In this document: in pieces, positions 1-9,096 of the stretch | Position numbering within the stretch: position 1 is the stretch's first letter | Layout: every line of letters starts with the position of its first letter | Origin: Lachnospiraceae bacterium UBA1683 | Lineage (GTDB): Bacteria > Bacillota > Clostridia > Lachnospirales > Lachnospiraceae | Direction of reading: 5' to 3' | Assembly (NCBI GenBank): GCA_002320245.1 | Contig: DCKD01000096.1 | Location: 4,679-68,678 of the forward strand | DNA length: 64,000 nt | Notes under the pieces: model-generated | Databases searched by the model: none | Told to the model about the DNA's origin: nothing | What the model saw: only the letters and a program-made list of their open reading frames with translations | Made by a program: the position numbers and the translations under genes

Positions 1-1
1 A

Positions 2-370
2 AGTAATTTGCAGGGCAAGACCGCAGAGGAAATCTGTTTCCTTGACTTTAAGCAGTTCTCAGTCAATGATACGTTATTCGGCGTGGGGCAGGTGAACTCC
101 ATGAGTGCGGATGAGCTGAGAGAAATCAAAGCAAGGGTACTGCCGCATATGGATCGGATTCGCAGAAATCATCGTCTGGATATGATTTTCTTTATGCTGA
201 CGAATATTATTACAGAATCCTCCGAGCTGCTTTGTGTCGGATCGGAGGCAAGAGAAAAGGCGCTCAGTGCATTTGATTTGAACAGTGAACCGGAAGAGAT
301 ACATTTAAAAGGTGTTGTTTCCAGAAAGAAACAGTTAGTTCCTGCGATGGTTGAAGCACTGCAGCAGTAA
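2..370 (+). CDS. Manganese-dependent inorganic pyrophosphatase, C-terminal part (5' end outside window)
   Basis: The reading frame is open to the left edge, so this is the 3' portion of a longer gene. The visible ~122 residues match the DHHA2 domain of family II (DHH) inorganic pyrophosphatases: a GKTAEEI opening, then DFKQF and GVGQV, and the closing substrate-binding block SRKKQLVP. Such enzymes hydrolyse pyrophosphate to phosphate in the cytoplasm with Mn2+ or Co2+. The N-terminal DHH domain, and any CBS/DRTGG regulatory insert common in clostridial versions, lie outside the window, so the subtype cannot be decided. The flavin reductase gene follows after 18 bases and may be cotranscribed. 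Confidence 0.85.
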   Translation, partial: SNLQGKTAEEICFLDFKQFSVNDTLFGVGQVNSMSADELREIKARVLPHMDRIRRNHRLDMIFFMLTNIITESSELLCVGSEAREKALSAFDLNSEPEEIHLKGVVSRKKQLVPAMVEALQQ

Positions 371-388
371 AAGGAGAGAAGTGATGCG

Positions 389-958
389 ATGAGTAAACAA
401 ATATGGAAGCCGGGCAATATGCTGTATCCGCTCCCGGCGGTTATGGTAAGTGTGGCGGACAGGGAAGGGCACGCGAATATTCTGACTATTGCCTGGACAG
501 GGACAATCTGTACGAATCCGGCAATGGTATATATATCGGTGAGACCGGAGCGGTATTCGTACCATATGATTCAGGAAACAGGGGAATTTGTCATCAATCT
601 TACGACAGAAAAGCTGGCGCGCGCAACGGATTACTGCGGAGTGCGTTCCGGACGGAACGTGGATAAATGGAAAGAAATGCATCTGCATCAGGAACAGGCA
701 TCTACACTGCGGTATGCGCCGCTCATTGAAGAATGCCCGGTAAATATTGAGTGCAAAGTGGCTGAAGAAAAAGAACTGGGAAGCCATCATATGTTCCTTG
801 CCGAAGTGACGGCAGTGCATGCTGATGAGGCATATATGAATGAGAAGAACAAGTTTGAATTGAATCAGACCGGATTACTGGCATATTCTCATGGGGAATA
901 TCTTGGCTTGGGAAAGAAACTCGGTACATTTGGATACAGTGTGAAAAAGAAAAAATGA
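389..958 (+). CDS. Flavin reductase family protein (flavoredoxin-like)
   Basis: A 189-residue protein of the flavin reductase-like (split-barrel FMN-binding) family. The N-terminal stretch with PLPAVMVSVAD, the TIAWTGTICTNPAMVYISV strand region and the later EFVINLTTE segment are typical of the clostridial and Desulfovibrio flavoredoxin group. These bind FMN and move electrons between NAD(P)H or ferredoxin-type donors and acceptors; the physiological partner cannot be told from sequence. The start is set by an AAGGAGAG ribosome site at about 371-378, ten bases upstream of the ATG. The protein ends in a basic SVKKKK tail. It is followed directly by a hairpin terminator shared with the convergent galT. 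Confidence 0.85.
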   Translation: MSKQIWKPGNMLYPLPAVMVSVADREGHANILTIAWTGTICTNPAMVYISVRPERYSYHMIQETGEFVINLTTEKLARATDYCGVRSGRNVDKWKEMHLHQEQASTLRYAPLIEECPVNIECKVAEEKELGSHHMFLAEVTAVHADEAYMNEKNKFELNQTGLLAYSHGEYLGLGKKLGTFGYSVKKKK

Positions 959-961
959 TGC

Positions 962-1000
962 AAATGGGACAGTCCCTTCTGACAGGGGACTGTCCCATTT
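962..1000. terminator. Bidirectional hairpin terminator between flavin reductase and galT
   Basis: A perfect 15-bp inverted repeat (962-976 with 986-1000) contains GGGACAGTCCC and encloses a 9-base loop. Downstream on the plus strand the DNA is T-rich (1001-1021), and on the minus strand it runs into T-rich DNA (complement of the A-rich end of the flavin reductase gene). It sits between two convergent genes, so it probably ends transcription from both sides. Confidence 0.75.
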
Positions 1001-1022
1001 ATAATTTCTTTATAATTTTTTG

Positions 1023-2516
1023 TTATAAGACGGAGATAAATCTGTGGAATGCTGCCAGACCTTCGTCGGTATATTTATATACTCCAGCATCTTCCAATAC
1101 CTGGCAGAAGACTTTTCCGACTTCCTGCTGTAGGATATGTTCGATGTTTTCTGCATTGACATCAGTATACTCTGGCAGGAATTCTTCTACCCAGTCTGCG
1201 TGTTTCTGAATTGTTTCGTTGGAGCGAATATCTTTTCCGTCCAGGATATATTCTTTGAGCAGTTCGAGTTCACCTTTCAATCGTGCAGGCAGAACTGCAA
1301 GTCCCATGACCTCAATCAGACCGATATTTTCCTTTTTGATATGGTGAAGGTTCGCATGGGGATGGTATACGCCAAGTGGATGCTCTTCGGTTGTGATATT
1401 ATTTCTCAAGGTCAAATCCAGCTCGTACAAATCCCCGCGTTTTCTTGCGATTGGTGTAATCGTATTGTGCGGCTGTCCGTCCGTCTCGGCAAAAATGTAT
1501 GCGGCTTCGTCCGTATACCCCCGCCATGTTTTCAGAATATGGTCGGCAAGGTCGATGATGCGTGTTTCATCTGCACACTGCAGACGGATGACGGAAAGTG
1601 GCCATTTTACGATTCCGGCGGTGACATCTTCAAAGCCCTTTACTGTGAAGTTCTCGGTAATCGGAGCCTTTGCCATGGCGAATGTGTAATGTCCGCCCTG
1701 AAAATGGTCGTGGCTGAGAATAGAGCCTCCGACAATCGGCAAGTCGGCGTTGGAACCGAGGAAGTAATGCGGAAATTGCTTTACAAAGTCAAACAGCTTG
1801 ATAAATGCATTGCGGTCAATCTTCATCGGTGTATGTTCCCCGTTGAATACGATGCAGTGCTCATTATAATATACATAAGGAGAATACTGGAATCCCCATG
1901 CGGAATCATTGATGGTAATCGGAATGATTCGGTGGTTTTCGCGCGCCGGATGATTCGCGCGTCCGGCGTAACCTTCGTTTTCCATACAAAGCTGGCATTT
2001 CGGATAAGCGGAAACTTTAGCGTTGCGTGCGGCTGCGATGGCCTTCGGATCTTTTTCCGGTTTGGACAGATTTACCGTGATATCAAGCGTGCCGTACTTC
2101 GTATCTACGGTCCACTTCATATCCTTTTTAATTCTGTAGCGACGGATGTAATCGCTGTCCTGACTGAATTTGTAGTAGTAAGCGGTTGCCGCTTCCGGAG
2201 AAAACGCATATTTTTCCCAGAATGTTTTTTGCACCTGTGCAGGACGCGGCAGCAGACAGTTCATCATCTTTGTGTCAAATAAATCGCGGCACGTAATGCT
2301 GTCCTCGGTAATTCCGCGTGAAACAGCTTCATCCAAAAGCTCTTTCAAGACATCCTCCAGTACGATACTGTTCAAATCGCAGTCTACATCCTCGTAACTG
2401 TCTTCGTGGAACAATTCCAGAAGAAGATTGGTTGTGTAGATACGCTCACAGTCCGGAGTGATTCCGGAGTTGATTCCATATTGTACCAGTTTTTTTATAT
2501 TTTTATATAAACGCAT
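1023..2516 (-). CDS. galT: UDP-glucose/UTP:hexose-1-phosphate uridylyltransferase, class II GalT
   Basis: A 497-residue protein of the class II GalT family found in Firmicutes, longer than the ~350-residue E. coli-type enzyme. It transfers UMP to galactose-1-phosphate in the Leloir pathway. The middle part carries the conserved GGSILSHDHFQGG segment, and the C-terminal half carries HPHANLHHIKKENIG. The catalytic His triad expected of the wider family is replaced in this class by such His-rich segments. The start ATG overlaps the galK stop codon by one base (TAATG at 2518-2514, minus strand), so the two genes are translationally coupled. It ends at the hairpin at 962-1000. Confidence 0.95.
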   Translation of the reverse strand: MRLYKNIKKLVQYGINSGITPDCERIYTTNLLLELFHEDSYEDVDCDLNSIVLEDVLKELLDEAVSRGITEDSITCRDLFDTKMMNCLLPRPAQVQKTFWEKYAFSPEAATAYYYKFSQDSDYIRRYRIKKDMKWTVDTKYGTLDITVNLSKPEKDPKAIAAARNAKVSAYPKCQLCMENEGYAGRANHPARENHRIIPITINDSAWGFQYSPYVYYNEHCIVFNGEHTPMKIDRNAFIKLFDFVKQFPHYFLGSNADLPIVGGSILSHDHFQGGHYTFAMAKAPITENFTVKGFEDVTAGIVKWPLSVIRLQCADETRIIDLADHILKTWRGYTDEAAYIFAETDGQPHNTITPIARKRGDLYELDLTLRNNITTEEHPLGVYHPHANLHHIKKENIGLIEVMGLAVLPARLKGELELLKEYILDGKDIRSNETIQKHADWVEEFLPEYTDVNAENIEHILQQEVGKVFCQVLEDAGVYKYTDEGLAAFHRFISVL

Positions 2517-3688
2517 TATGCAAGCCTCCTTGCTCCATCTCCGATTTCTACGGTATAAAACTCTGCTTCATGGCCGACTTTTTCTTTGTATGCCTTTCCA
2601 ATGGTGTCGATAAATGTGTCGATGGCATCATTTTTTACAATGCTGACTGTACATCCGCCGAATCCGCCTCCGGTGATACGGGAGCCGATTACGCCCGGTG
2701 TGTTCCATGCAAGGTCAACAAGAATATCAATTTCCTCGCAGGAAACTTCGTAATCATCACGAAGGGATATATGGGACTGATTCATCAGTTCGCCAAACCG
2801 TGTGATGTCGTCGGTCCTCAAAGCAGCGACTGCCTCAATGGTACGCTGGTTCTCCGCAACGGCATGTTTTGCACGTTTTTCTTTTACGGCATCCCCAATC
2901 ACAGCCTTGTGCCGTTCAAATGTTTCCATATCTAAGTCGCCAAGAGACTGGATATCAACCACTGTCTGAAGCGCGGCAAGTGCATCCGCACATTCCTGAC
3001 GGCGGGTATTGTAAGCGGAATCGACCAGACTGTGTTTTACCTTACTGTTTGTAATAATAATCTTTGCATCTTTTAACTTAACCGGAGCATATTCAAAATT
3101 CAGCGTGCTTGTGTCAAGGAAAATCGCATTATCTGCTTTTCCATTTGCAACCGCAAACTGATCCATGATACCGCAGTTACATCCGTTAAAATTATTCTCA
3201 GAATACTGTCCGATGAGTGCCAAATCGGTCATTGTCAGACTATCAATTCCGAAGAGGTCTGTTAAAATCACTCCGGTCAACACTTCCAGAGATGCGGAAG
3301 AGGAGAGTCCCGAACCGTTTGGAATGTTGCCCCGGATTACCATGTCAAAACCGGAGTCAAGTTTGTATCCTTTCTCTGTGAATGCCCAGATAACGCCGAG
3401 CGGATAGTTTGCCCAGTTGTATCTTTTCTGATAAGACAGATCATCTAGGGACACTTCGATGACTCCAAAATTGTCGAGGTTCATCGAATAAAAATGAATT
3501 TTGTTGTCCGTTCTCTTTCTGGCAACGCCGTATGTACCGATTGTCAGTGCGCATGGAAATACATGCCCTCCGTTATAATCAGTATGCTCCCCAATCAGAT
3601 TCACACGTCCCGGTGAGAAGTAGAAACGGACGTCTTCTGTATTGCCAAATAGTTCAGCAAATTTGTCAAACAATTTTTCTTTCATCAT
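2516..3688 (-). CDS. galK: Galactokinase
   Basis: A 390-residue GHMP kinase that phosphorylates galactose at C1 with ATP. The galactokinase signature GRVNLIGEHTDYNGG is at residues 27-41, the ATP-binding GSGLSSSA at 125-132, and the C-terminal GGGFGG motif follows ITGGG near residue 340. Length is normal for the family. The start has two adjacent ATGs preceded by AAGGAAGG, and the second Met could also be used. First gene of galK-galT, divergent from an AraC-type regulator that probably controls it. No galE or galM is present in the window. Confidence 0.96.
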   Translation of the reverse strand: MMKEKLFDKFAELFGNTEDVRFYFSPGRVNLIGEHTDYNGGHVFPCALTIGTYGVARKRTDNKIHFYSMNLDNFGVIEVSLDDLSYQKRYNWANYPLGVIWAFTEKGYKLDSGFDMVIRGNIPNGSGLSSSASLEVLTGVILTDLFGIDSLTMTDLALIGQYSENNFNGCNCGIMDQFAVANGKADNAIFLDTSTLNFEYAPVKLKDAKIIITNSKVKHSLVDSAYNTRRQECADALAALQTVVDIQSLGDLDMETFERHKAVIGDAVKEKRAKHAVAENQRTIEAVAALRTDDITRFGELMNQSHISLRDDYEVSCEEIDILVDLAWNTPGVIGSRITGGGFGGCTVSIVKNDAIDTFIDTIGKAYKEKVGHEAEFYTVEIGDGARRLA

Positions 3689-3735
3689 GTAGAAATCCTT
3701 CCTTTCCGTTCTTTGAGCTGTTCCTGTAAACAGTT

Positions 3736-3787
3736 CGGCGGATAGCGCAAGTCCGCCGTATAATTTTATTATAAAGCAGCCTGTAAA
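3736..3787 (-). promoter_or_regulatory. Putative galK promoter with downstream inverted repeat
   Basis: On the minus strand TTTACA (3787-3782) is followed after 18 bases by TTATAC (3763-3758). Just downstream, in the presumed leader, is a 7-bp inverted repeat CGGCGGA/TCCGCCG (3736-3742 with 3752-3758) that could be an operator or an RNA hairpin. No factor is known from the sequence alone. Confidence 0.45.
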
Positions 3788-3827
3788 AAATGTACATACA
3801 AAATCCGTGCAAGCGTATGTAAATATG

Positions 3828-3855
3828 TTGCAAAAGAGAAATTGCGTACTATAAT
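3828..3855 (+). promoter_or_regulatory. Putative promoter of the AraC regulator gene
   Basis: TTGCAA (3828-3833), a 16-base spacer and a perfect TATAAT (3850-3855) lie about 44 bases before the regulator start. It is divergent to the galK promoter, and the two -35 regions are about 40 bases apart, so one bound regulator could affect both. Confidence 0.6.
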
Positions 3856-3898
3856 AGGAAATGTAGGAAACTCAGATTATAGCGGAAAGGGGAAAAAG

Positions 3899-4741
3899 AT
3901 GGCGCGCACATATAAGTATTCATTCAAGGCGAGGGAAAACCTGTTGAATTCACTGTCGGTTTACAATGTGGGACATCAGAAATGCGGGCCGGGATATCAG
4001 TGGGGACCGGGGGTACGGAACCATTACTGTATCCACCATGTGATATCGGGAACAGGCTGGTATGAGGTGAACGGAAACATCTGTCAATTGTCAGCGGGGG
4101 ACACCTTTATTTTGTATCCGAATACCGAGGTAAAATATTATGCGGATAAAGAAAACCCATGGGAATATGCTTGGGTTGGGTTTGCCGGAGATGATGCGGA
4201 TTCACTTGTCCGCGCAATGGGTTTCAGGAAGGAACAGCCATGGATTAAGAACGGGCATCTTCCGAGAAAGGTGATACAGAAACAGCTCGGCATTATTTAC
4301 GGAGTCAAGGGAAGTGATTATGAATCGGCGGTTGCAATGACAGGTGCGCTATACACATTATTTTCTACTTTTATGCACTATGCCGAGCATGAGGAGAGCA
4401 CAAAGAACAGCCAGATGGTGTATGTGGAGAAAGCGAAAGACTACATTTCCACAAATTATTCTTATCCGATTACAATAGAAGATGTTGCATCTTATGTAGG
4501 CATCAGCCGGAGTCATCTGTTTCGTTCATTTCAGACATACCAGAAACAGTCACCGAAAGAATATTTGATGGAATTCCGGATTAAACGGGCAAGACATTTG
4601 CTGCGGGACACGGAACTTTCAATTGCATCAATTGCGTATTCCGTCGGATTTGAGAATAATCTGTATTTTTCAAAAGCATTTAAAAGTAAAATGAATATGA
4701 GCCCGTCCGAGTACCGGAAAAAATTTCCGGTACTGCTGTAA
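3899..4741 (+). CDS. AraC-family transcriptional regulator (probable galactose regulator)
   Basis: A 280-residue regulator with an N-terminal cupin-like sugar-binding domain (HHVISGTGWYEVNG, then LSAGDTFILYPN) and a C-terminal double helix-turn-helix AraC domain from about residue 175 (ITIEDVASYVGISRSHLFRSF; second helix pair SIASIAYSVGFENNLYFSKAF). The start was placed at the ATG with an AAAGGGG ribosome site 6 bases upstream; an upstream in-frame TTG lacks one. It is divergent from galK-galT, which makes activation of galactokinase genes in response to a sugar the likely role. It resembles the second AraC protein at 23353-24258 in domain order and in several motifs, so the two are probably paralogues. 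Confidence 0.88.
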   Translation: MARTYKYSFKARENLLNSLSVYNVGHQKCGPGYQWGPGVRNHYCIHHVISGTGWYEVNGNICQLSAGDTFILYPNTEVKYYADKENPWEYAWVGFAGDDADSLVRAMGFRKEQPWIKNGHLPRKVIQKQLGIIYGVKGSDYESAVAMTGALYTLFSTFMHYAEHEESTKNSQMVYVEKAKDYISTNYSYPITIEDVASYVGISRSHLFRSFQTYQKQSPKEYLMEFRIKRARHLLRDTELSIASIAYSVGFENNLYFSKAFKSKMNMSPSEYRKKFPVLL

Positions 4742-4782
4742 ATGTGAACGGTCAGTCATTTTAAGAAATAGAGACAGATGTA

Positions 4783-6153
4783 TCATTCTGAACTATCCAG
4801 CGTATGAATCTTCAATCTGCAAATCCGCCTAAACAGCAGGGAAGAGAGAAGTACAGATACAATCTCTGCAATCGGAATTGCCCACCAAATCATATGGAGC
4901 CCGAACACTCTGGAAAATATGTACGCAACCGGCAGGATGACGAATAACTGACGTGCGACCGATACAATCAGGCTGTATACTGCGTTTCCGAGCGCCTGAA
5001 ATACAGAACTCAGGATAATGCAGTATCCGGCAAAAACAAAGCTGAGACTGATGATGCGAAGTGCAGGGACGCCGATTTCCAGCATGTGCTCAGAAGCACC
5101 GAACAGCTTGAGCAACTGCGTCGGGCAAGCCTGGAAGATTGCCAGTCCGAGCAGCATGATAGAGATTGCAACGCCAATACTTAACTTGATAGAAGACAGA
5201 ATCCGGTGCTTGTTTTTTGCGCCGTAGTTGTATGCAACGATTGGAATCAGCCCGTTGTTCAGACCGAAAATCGGCATAAAGATAAAACTCTGCAATTTAA
5301 AGTACACGCCGAATACAGCCGCCGCGGTCGAAGAGAACAACAGCAGAATCTTATTCATGCCGAATACCATGACAGAACCGATTGACTGCATAATAATAGA
5401 AGGAACGCCCACCTGGTAAATGATACCGATTACCCGTTTATCCGGGCGGAATCCTTTCATATTCAGGTTAATTTCTTTGTTTTTAGTAATGTTAAAATAC
5501 AGAGAAAGGATGACGGCAACAATCTGGCCGAATACAGTTGCGATTGCAGCTCCGGCAACTTCCAGCCGAGGAAATCCGAACAGACCGAAAATCAGAATCG
5601 GATCCATAATAATATTGATAATCGCTCCGGTTCCCTGTGTAATCATAGTGTAAATGGTTTTTCCGGTAGCCTGCAGGAGACGTTCCAGAGTAACCTGCAT
5701 AAAGATGCCGACAGAAATCACAGTGATAATGGCCATATATTGTGTACCATAATTGACAATGGTTTCGTTTCCTGTTTGGGATGCCATAAATGCATGGGAG
5801 CCAAACAGCCCGATCAGCGCCATAACGATACAACTCATAATGCCGAGGAAGATCCCGTTTCTTGCGGCAAGATTCGCCTCCTCAAACCGTTTCTCTCCGA
5901 GATTGCGGGAGAGCAGGGCGTTGATTCCCACCCCGGTTCCGGCTGCGATGGCAATCATCAGATTCTGGACCGGAAATACAAGAGAGACGGCAGTCAGCGC
6001 CTCTTCGTTAATCTGTGCGACAAAGATACTGTCTACAATGTTATAAAGTGCCTGTACCAACATGGAAATGATCATCGGCAGGGACATCGAAACAAGCAGT
6101 TTCGGAACAGGCATGGTCCCCATTTTGTTTTCTTTCGCCTGTGTATGACTCAT
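4783..6153 (-). CDS. MATE family multidrug/Na+ efflux transporter
   Basis: A 456-residue polytopic membrane protein of the MATE family, about 12 predicted membrane segments. The opening PKLLVSMSLPMIISMLVQALYN and the NIVDSIFVAQ segment are typical, and a repeat of the same fold follows in the second half. Such proteins export cationic drugs or metabolites in exchange for H+ or Na+; the substrate is unknown. The start was set at the Met of MSHTQAKENK because an AGGAGG site lies ten bases upstream; a longer frame reaches 6267 but its extra residues precede that ribosome site. Monocistronic and divergent from the deacetylase gene. Confidence 0.92.
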   Translation of the reverse strand: MSHTQAKENKMGTMPVPKLLVSMSLPMIISMLVQALYNIVDSIFVAQINEEALTAVSLVFPVQNLMIAIAAGTGVGINALLSRNLGEKRFEEANLAARNGIFLGIMSCIVMALIGLFGSHAFMASQTGNETIVNYGTQYMAIITVISVGIFMQVTLERLLQATGKTIYTMITQGTGAIINIIMDPILIFGLFGFPRLEVAGAAIATVFGQIVAVILSLYFNITKNKEINLNMKGFRPDKRVIGIIYQVGVPSIIMQSIGSVMVFGMNKILLLFSSTAAAVFGVYFKLQSFIFMPIFGLNNGLIPIVAYNYGAKNKHRILSSIKLSIGVAISIMLLGLAIFQACPTQLLKLFGASEHMLEIGVPALRIISLSFVFAGYCIILSSVFQALGNAVYSLIVSVARQLFVILPVAYIFSRVFGLHMIWWAIPIAEIVSVLLSSLLFRRICRLKIHTLDSSE

Positions 6154-6187
6154 TGAAATAAAACCTCCTAAATTTCGCATAACATTT

Positions 6188-6216
6188 ATTATAACATCAA
6201 TAAAAACGATATACAA
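6188..6216 (-). promoter_or_regulatory. Putative promoter of the MATE gene
   Basis: On the minus strand TTGTAT (6216-6211), a 17-base spacer and a perfect TATAAT (6193-6188) end 34 bases before the MATE start. A clear sigma-A-type arrangement. Confidence 0.65.
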
Positions 6217-6271
6217 TGCATATATTTTAAAGGAATGTAAAATACGGTGAAATACCGGAAAAGGCAATGGG

Positions 6272-7024
6272 ATGAGTAGAATAAAACAGTGGATGCAGGG
6301 ACTCGGAGTTGTCTATGTCCTGTTGCTTTCCGGCATATTCTGGAATGCTTTTGCCATAGGCCACAATGAGGCAGAAGTCGAAACAGCCAGCCAATATGAA
6401 GCAAATTATCAGGATGCCAATCAGGGAACAAGTCAGGCGGATAACGGGAAAGAGGTGTCCGAGAAACCAAAAATCGCACTGACATTTGACGACGGACCGT
6501 CGGCATCCTGCACGCCGGGACTTCTTGACGGGCTGAAGGAACGCGGAGTCCACGCCACCTTTTTCCTTATTGGAAAAAATATCGAACAGGGAGAGAATGC
6601 GCAGATAGTAAAGCGGGAATATGAGGAAGGACACTTAGTTGGCAACCATACGTATCATCATGTGGAAATTACGCGGGTGAGTGATGCAGATGCTTATCAG
6701 GAAATTAAGATGACCAATGATCTGATTGAAGGAATTACAGGAGAGCCGCCGGAATATATGCGCCCTCCGTTTGGGGCGTGGCAGCGGACATTGGAGCAGA
6801 ATATACATATCATGCCTGTGATGTGGACGGTGGATCCGTTGGACTGGACAACGGAGAATGTTGATGAAATTGTAAATAAAGTGGTGACGGAAGTACAGGA
6901 AAATGATATTATTTTGTTGCATGACTGTTATCAAAGCTCGGTGAAAGCGGCACTGCGGATTGTGGATATTTTACAGGCGGAAGGGTTTGAGTTTGTGACA
7001 GTCGATGAATTGATTTTAAATTAA
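6272..7024 (+). CDS. Polysaccharide deacetylase (NodB domain), membrane-anchored
   Basis: A 250-residue carbohydrate esterase family 4 protein. Residues ~10-29 form a signal-anchor or signal peptide, followed by a polar linker to about residue 65. The NodB domain has TFDDGP at 71-76 (catalytic base and metal Asp), HTYHH at 126-130 (metal His residues), RPPFG at 164-168 and a late LLHD motif, so all catalytic motifs are present. It probably deacetylates peptidoglycan or another cell-surface N-acetylated polymer outside the cell, which in other Firmicutes lowers lysozyme sensitivity. First of a run with tcdA and rarA (gaps 20 and 12 bases). Confidence 0.9.
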   Translation: MSRIKQWMQGLGVVYVLLLSGIFWNAFAIGHNEAEVETASQYEANYQDANQGTSQADNGKEVSEKPKIALTFDDGPSASCTPGLLDGLKERGVHATFFLIGKNIEQGENAQIVKREYEEGHLVGNHTYHHVEITRVSDADAYQEIKMTNDLIEGITGEPPEYMRPPFGAWQRTLEQNIHIMPVMWTVDPLDWTTENVDEIVNKVVTEVQENDIILLHDCYQSSVKAALRIVDILQAEGFEFVTVDELILN

Positions 7025-7044
7025 CGTTACGGAGAGAATAAGAG

Positions 7045-7767
7045 ATGCCAAATGAATTTTCAAGAACGGAGTTATTAATCGGGCCGGAAGCACAGGAGCG
7101 CCTGCACCATGCATCTGTGATGGTGTTTGGTGTAGGCGGAGTTGGCTCCCATTGTACCGAAGCACTTGCCCGCAGTGGGGTGGGAAAGCTGATTCTGATA
7201 GACAATGACACGGTGTCGGTGACGAATATCAATCGCCAGTCGATTGCGCTGCACAGCACGGTGGGGCTGTATAAGACGAAAATTATGAAAGAGAAGATTG
7301 CAGACATCTGTCCGGACATCCGGGTGGAGACATATGAGATGTTCGTACTGCCGGACAATCTGGATTTATTATTTGAACAGGAAAAGCCGGATTATATCAT
7401 TGATGCGATTGATACGGTGACCGCAAAGCTTGCGATTACCGAGCTCGCACAGAAACTGGACATTCCGCTGATTAGCAGTATGGGAACCGGGAATAAACTT
7501 CATCCGGAGCTGTTTGAGATTACGGATTTGTCAAAAACAAGCGTGTGTCCTCTGTGCAAGGTGATGCGGAAGGAATTGAAGGCAAGGGGAATCTATCATC
7601 TGAAAGTGCTCTATTCCAGAGAAAAACCAGTCGATACACAAGGCAGGGAAACCGGGGAGGATAAAGGCGTCAGACGGGCGCTGCCAGGAAGTATTTCCTT
7701 CGTGCCTCCGGTTGCCGGGCTTATGATTGCCGGAGCGGTAATCCGTGAACTTGCCGGATTAAATTGA
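7045..7767 (+). CDS. tcdA: tRNA threonylcarbamoyladenosine dehydratase (TcdA, ThiF/E1-like)
   Basis: A 240-residue E1-like adenylating enzyme. The nucleotide-binding GVGGVG lies at residues 29-34, followed by the acidic strand end LIDND and the TNINRQ arginine motif. A CPLC motif near residue 170 matches the Cys region of the YgdL/TcdA group. TcdA cyclises t6A37 of ANN-decoding tRNAs to ct6A using ATP. The length fits TcdA rather than ThiF or MoeB. It is followed after 12 bases by rarA, a very common pairing in Clostridia. Confidence 0.9.
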   Translation: MPNEFSRTELLIGPEAQERLHHASVMVFGVGGVGSHCTEALARSGVGKLILIDNDTVSVTNINRQSIALHSTVGLYKTKIMKEKIADICPDIRVETYEMFVLPDNLDLLFEQEKPDYIIDAIDTVTAKLAITELAQKLDIPLISSMGTGNKLHPELFEITDLSKTSVCPLCKVMRKELKARGIYHLKVLYSREKPVDTQGRETGEDKGVRRALPGSISFVPPVAGLMIAGAVIRELAGLN

Positions 7768-7779
7768 TGGGAGAAAATT

Positions 7780-9096
7780 ATGGATTTATTTGATTATATG
7801 AGAGAAACGCAGCAGGAGAAGGAATCGCCTCTTGCATCAAGGATGCGCCCGACGAAACTGGATGAAGTGGTAGGGCAGCAGCATATCATTGGAAAGGACA
7901 AGCTTTTGTATCGGGCAATCAAAGCGGACAAGCTCGGATCTATTATATTTTACGGGCCTCCGGGAACAGGGAAAACGACACTCGCAAAAGTGATTGCCAA
8001 CACGACAAGTGCGGAATTCAAACAAATCAATGCAACGGTGGCCGGCAAGAAAGATATGGAAGAAGTCGTAAAAGAGGCAAAAGAGCTGCTTGGAATGTAT
8101 CAGAGAAAGACGATTCTGTTCATTGATGAGATTCACCGTTTCAACAAGGGGCAGCAGGATTATCTGCTGCCCTATGTGGAGGATGGAACAATTACGCTGA
8201 TTGGAGCGACAACGGAAAACCCATATTTCGAGGTCAACGGGGCTCTGCTTTCACGTTCCAGTGTATTCGAGCTGAAATCTCTGGCAAAAGAGGATATCAG
8301 ACAATTGCTCCAGCGTGCCGTGTATGACAAAGAAAAAGGAATGGGAAGTTATAAGGCTGCCATTGATGAGGATGCACTGGACTTTCTTGCCGATATCGCA
8401 GGCGGAGATGCGAGGAGTGCACTCAATGCAATTGAACTGGGGATTCTGACAACGGAGCGGAGCGCGGATGGAATCATCCACATTACATTGGAGGTTGCTT
8501 CTGAGTGTATCCAGAAACGTGTCGTCCGCTATGATAAAACAGGAGACAACCATTACGATACCATTTCGGCGTTCATCAAGAGCATGCGCGGTTCGGATCC
8601 GGATGCTGCAGTCTATTATCTGGCAAAAATGTTATATGCCGGAGAGGACGTAAAGTTCATTGCACGCAGAATTATGATATGTGCGGCAGAAGATGTCGGA
8701 AATGCCGACCCGATGGCACTGACGGTTGCGGTGTCCGCCGCACAGGCAGTGGAACGTATCGGGATGCCGGAGTCACAGATTATTCTTTCACAGGCGGTGC
8801 TGTATGTGGCATCGGCGCCGAAGAGTAATTCTGCCGTGAATGCGATTATGGCGGCAAACGAGAGCGTAAGAACCGTTAAGACTACCGTTCCGGCGCATTT
8901 GCAGGATGCACATTATAAGGGGGCGCAGAAGCTGGGGCATGGTGTCGGATATCAGTATGCCCATGATTATCCAAATCATTATGCGCATCAGCAGTACCTG
9001 CCGGATGAAATCAAAAACGCCAGGTTCTATGAACCCGGCGATTTAGGCAATGAAAAACAGACGAAAGAATGGCTACAAAAGCTTCGAGAGCAGTAG
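7780..9096 (+). CDS. rarA: Replication-associated recombination protein RarA (MgsA) AAA+ ATPase
   Basis: A 438-residue clamp-loader-like AAA+ ATPase acting at stalled replication forks. Residues 59-67 hold the Walker A motif GPPGTGKTT and 116-119 the Walker B DEIH. The sensor 1 region IGATTENPYFEVN and the arginine finger segment LLSRSSVFEL follow, and the C-terminal half is the MgsA tetramerisation domain (PKSNSAVNAI, then KGAQKLGHG). The 3' end overlaps the convergent DUF4364 gene by 24 bases. Probably cotranscribed with the deacetylase and tcdA genes. Confidence 0.95.
   Translation: MDLFDYMRETQQEKESPLASRMRPTKLDEVVGQQHIIGKDKLLYRAIKADKLGSIIFYGPPGTGKTTLAKVIANTTSAEFKQINATVAGKKDMEEVVKEAKELLGMYQRKTILFIDEIHRFNKGQQDYLLPYVEDGTITLIGATTENPYFEVNGALLSRSSVFELKSLAKEDIRQLLQRAVYDKEKGMGSYKAAIDEDALDFLADIAGGDARSALNAIELGILTTERSADGIIHITLEVASECIQKRVVRYDKTGDNHYDTISAFIKSMRGSDPDAAVYYLAKMLYAGEDVKFIARRIMICAAEDVGNADPMALTVAVSAAQAVERIGMPESQIILSQAVLYVASAPKSNSAVNAIMAANESVRTVKTTVPAHLQDAHYKGAQKLGHGVGYQYAHDYPNHYAHQQYLPDEIKNARFYEPGDLGNEKQTKEWLQKLREQ

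Noticed and set aside
1137..2282. A 381-codon plus-strand frame opposite galT
   Set aside because: It is the antisense of a clear, full-length class II GalT with all motifs; it has no ribosome site or family motifs.
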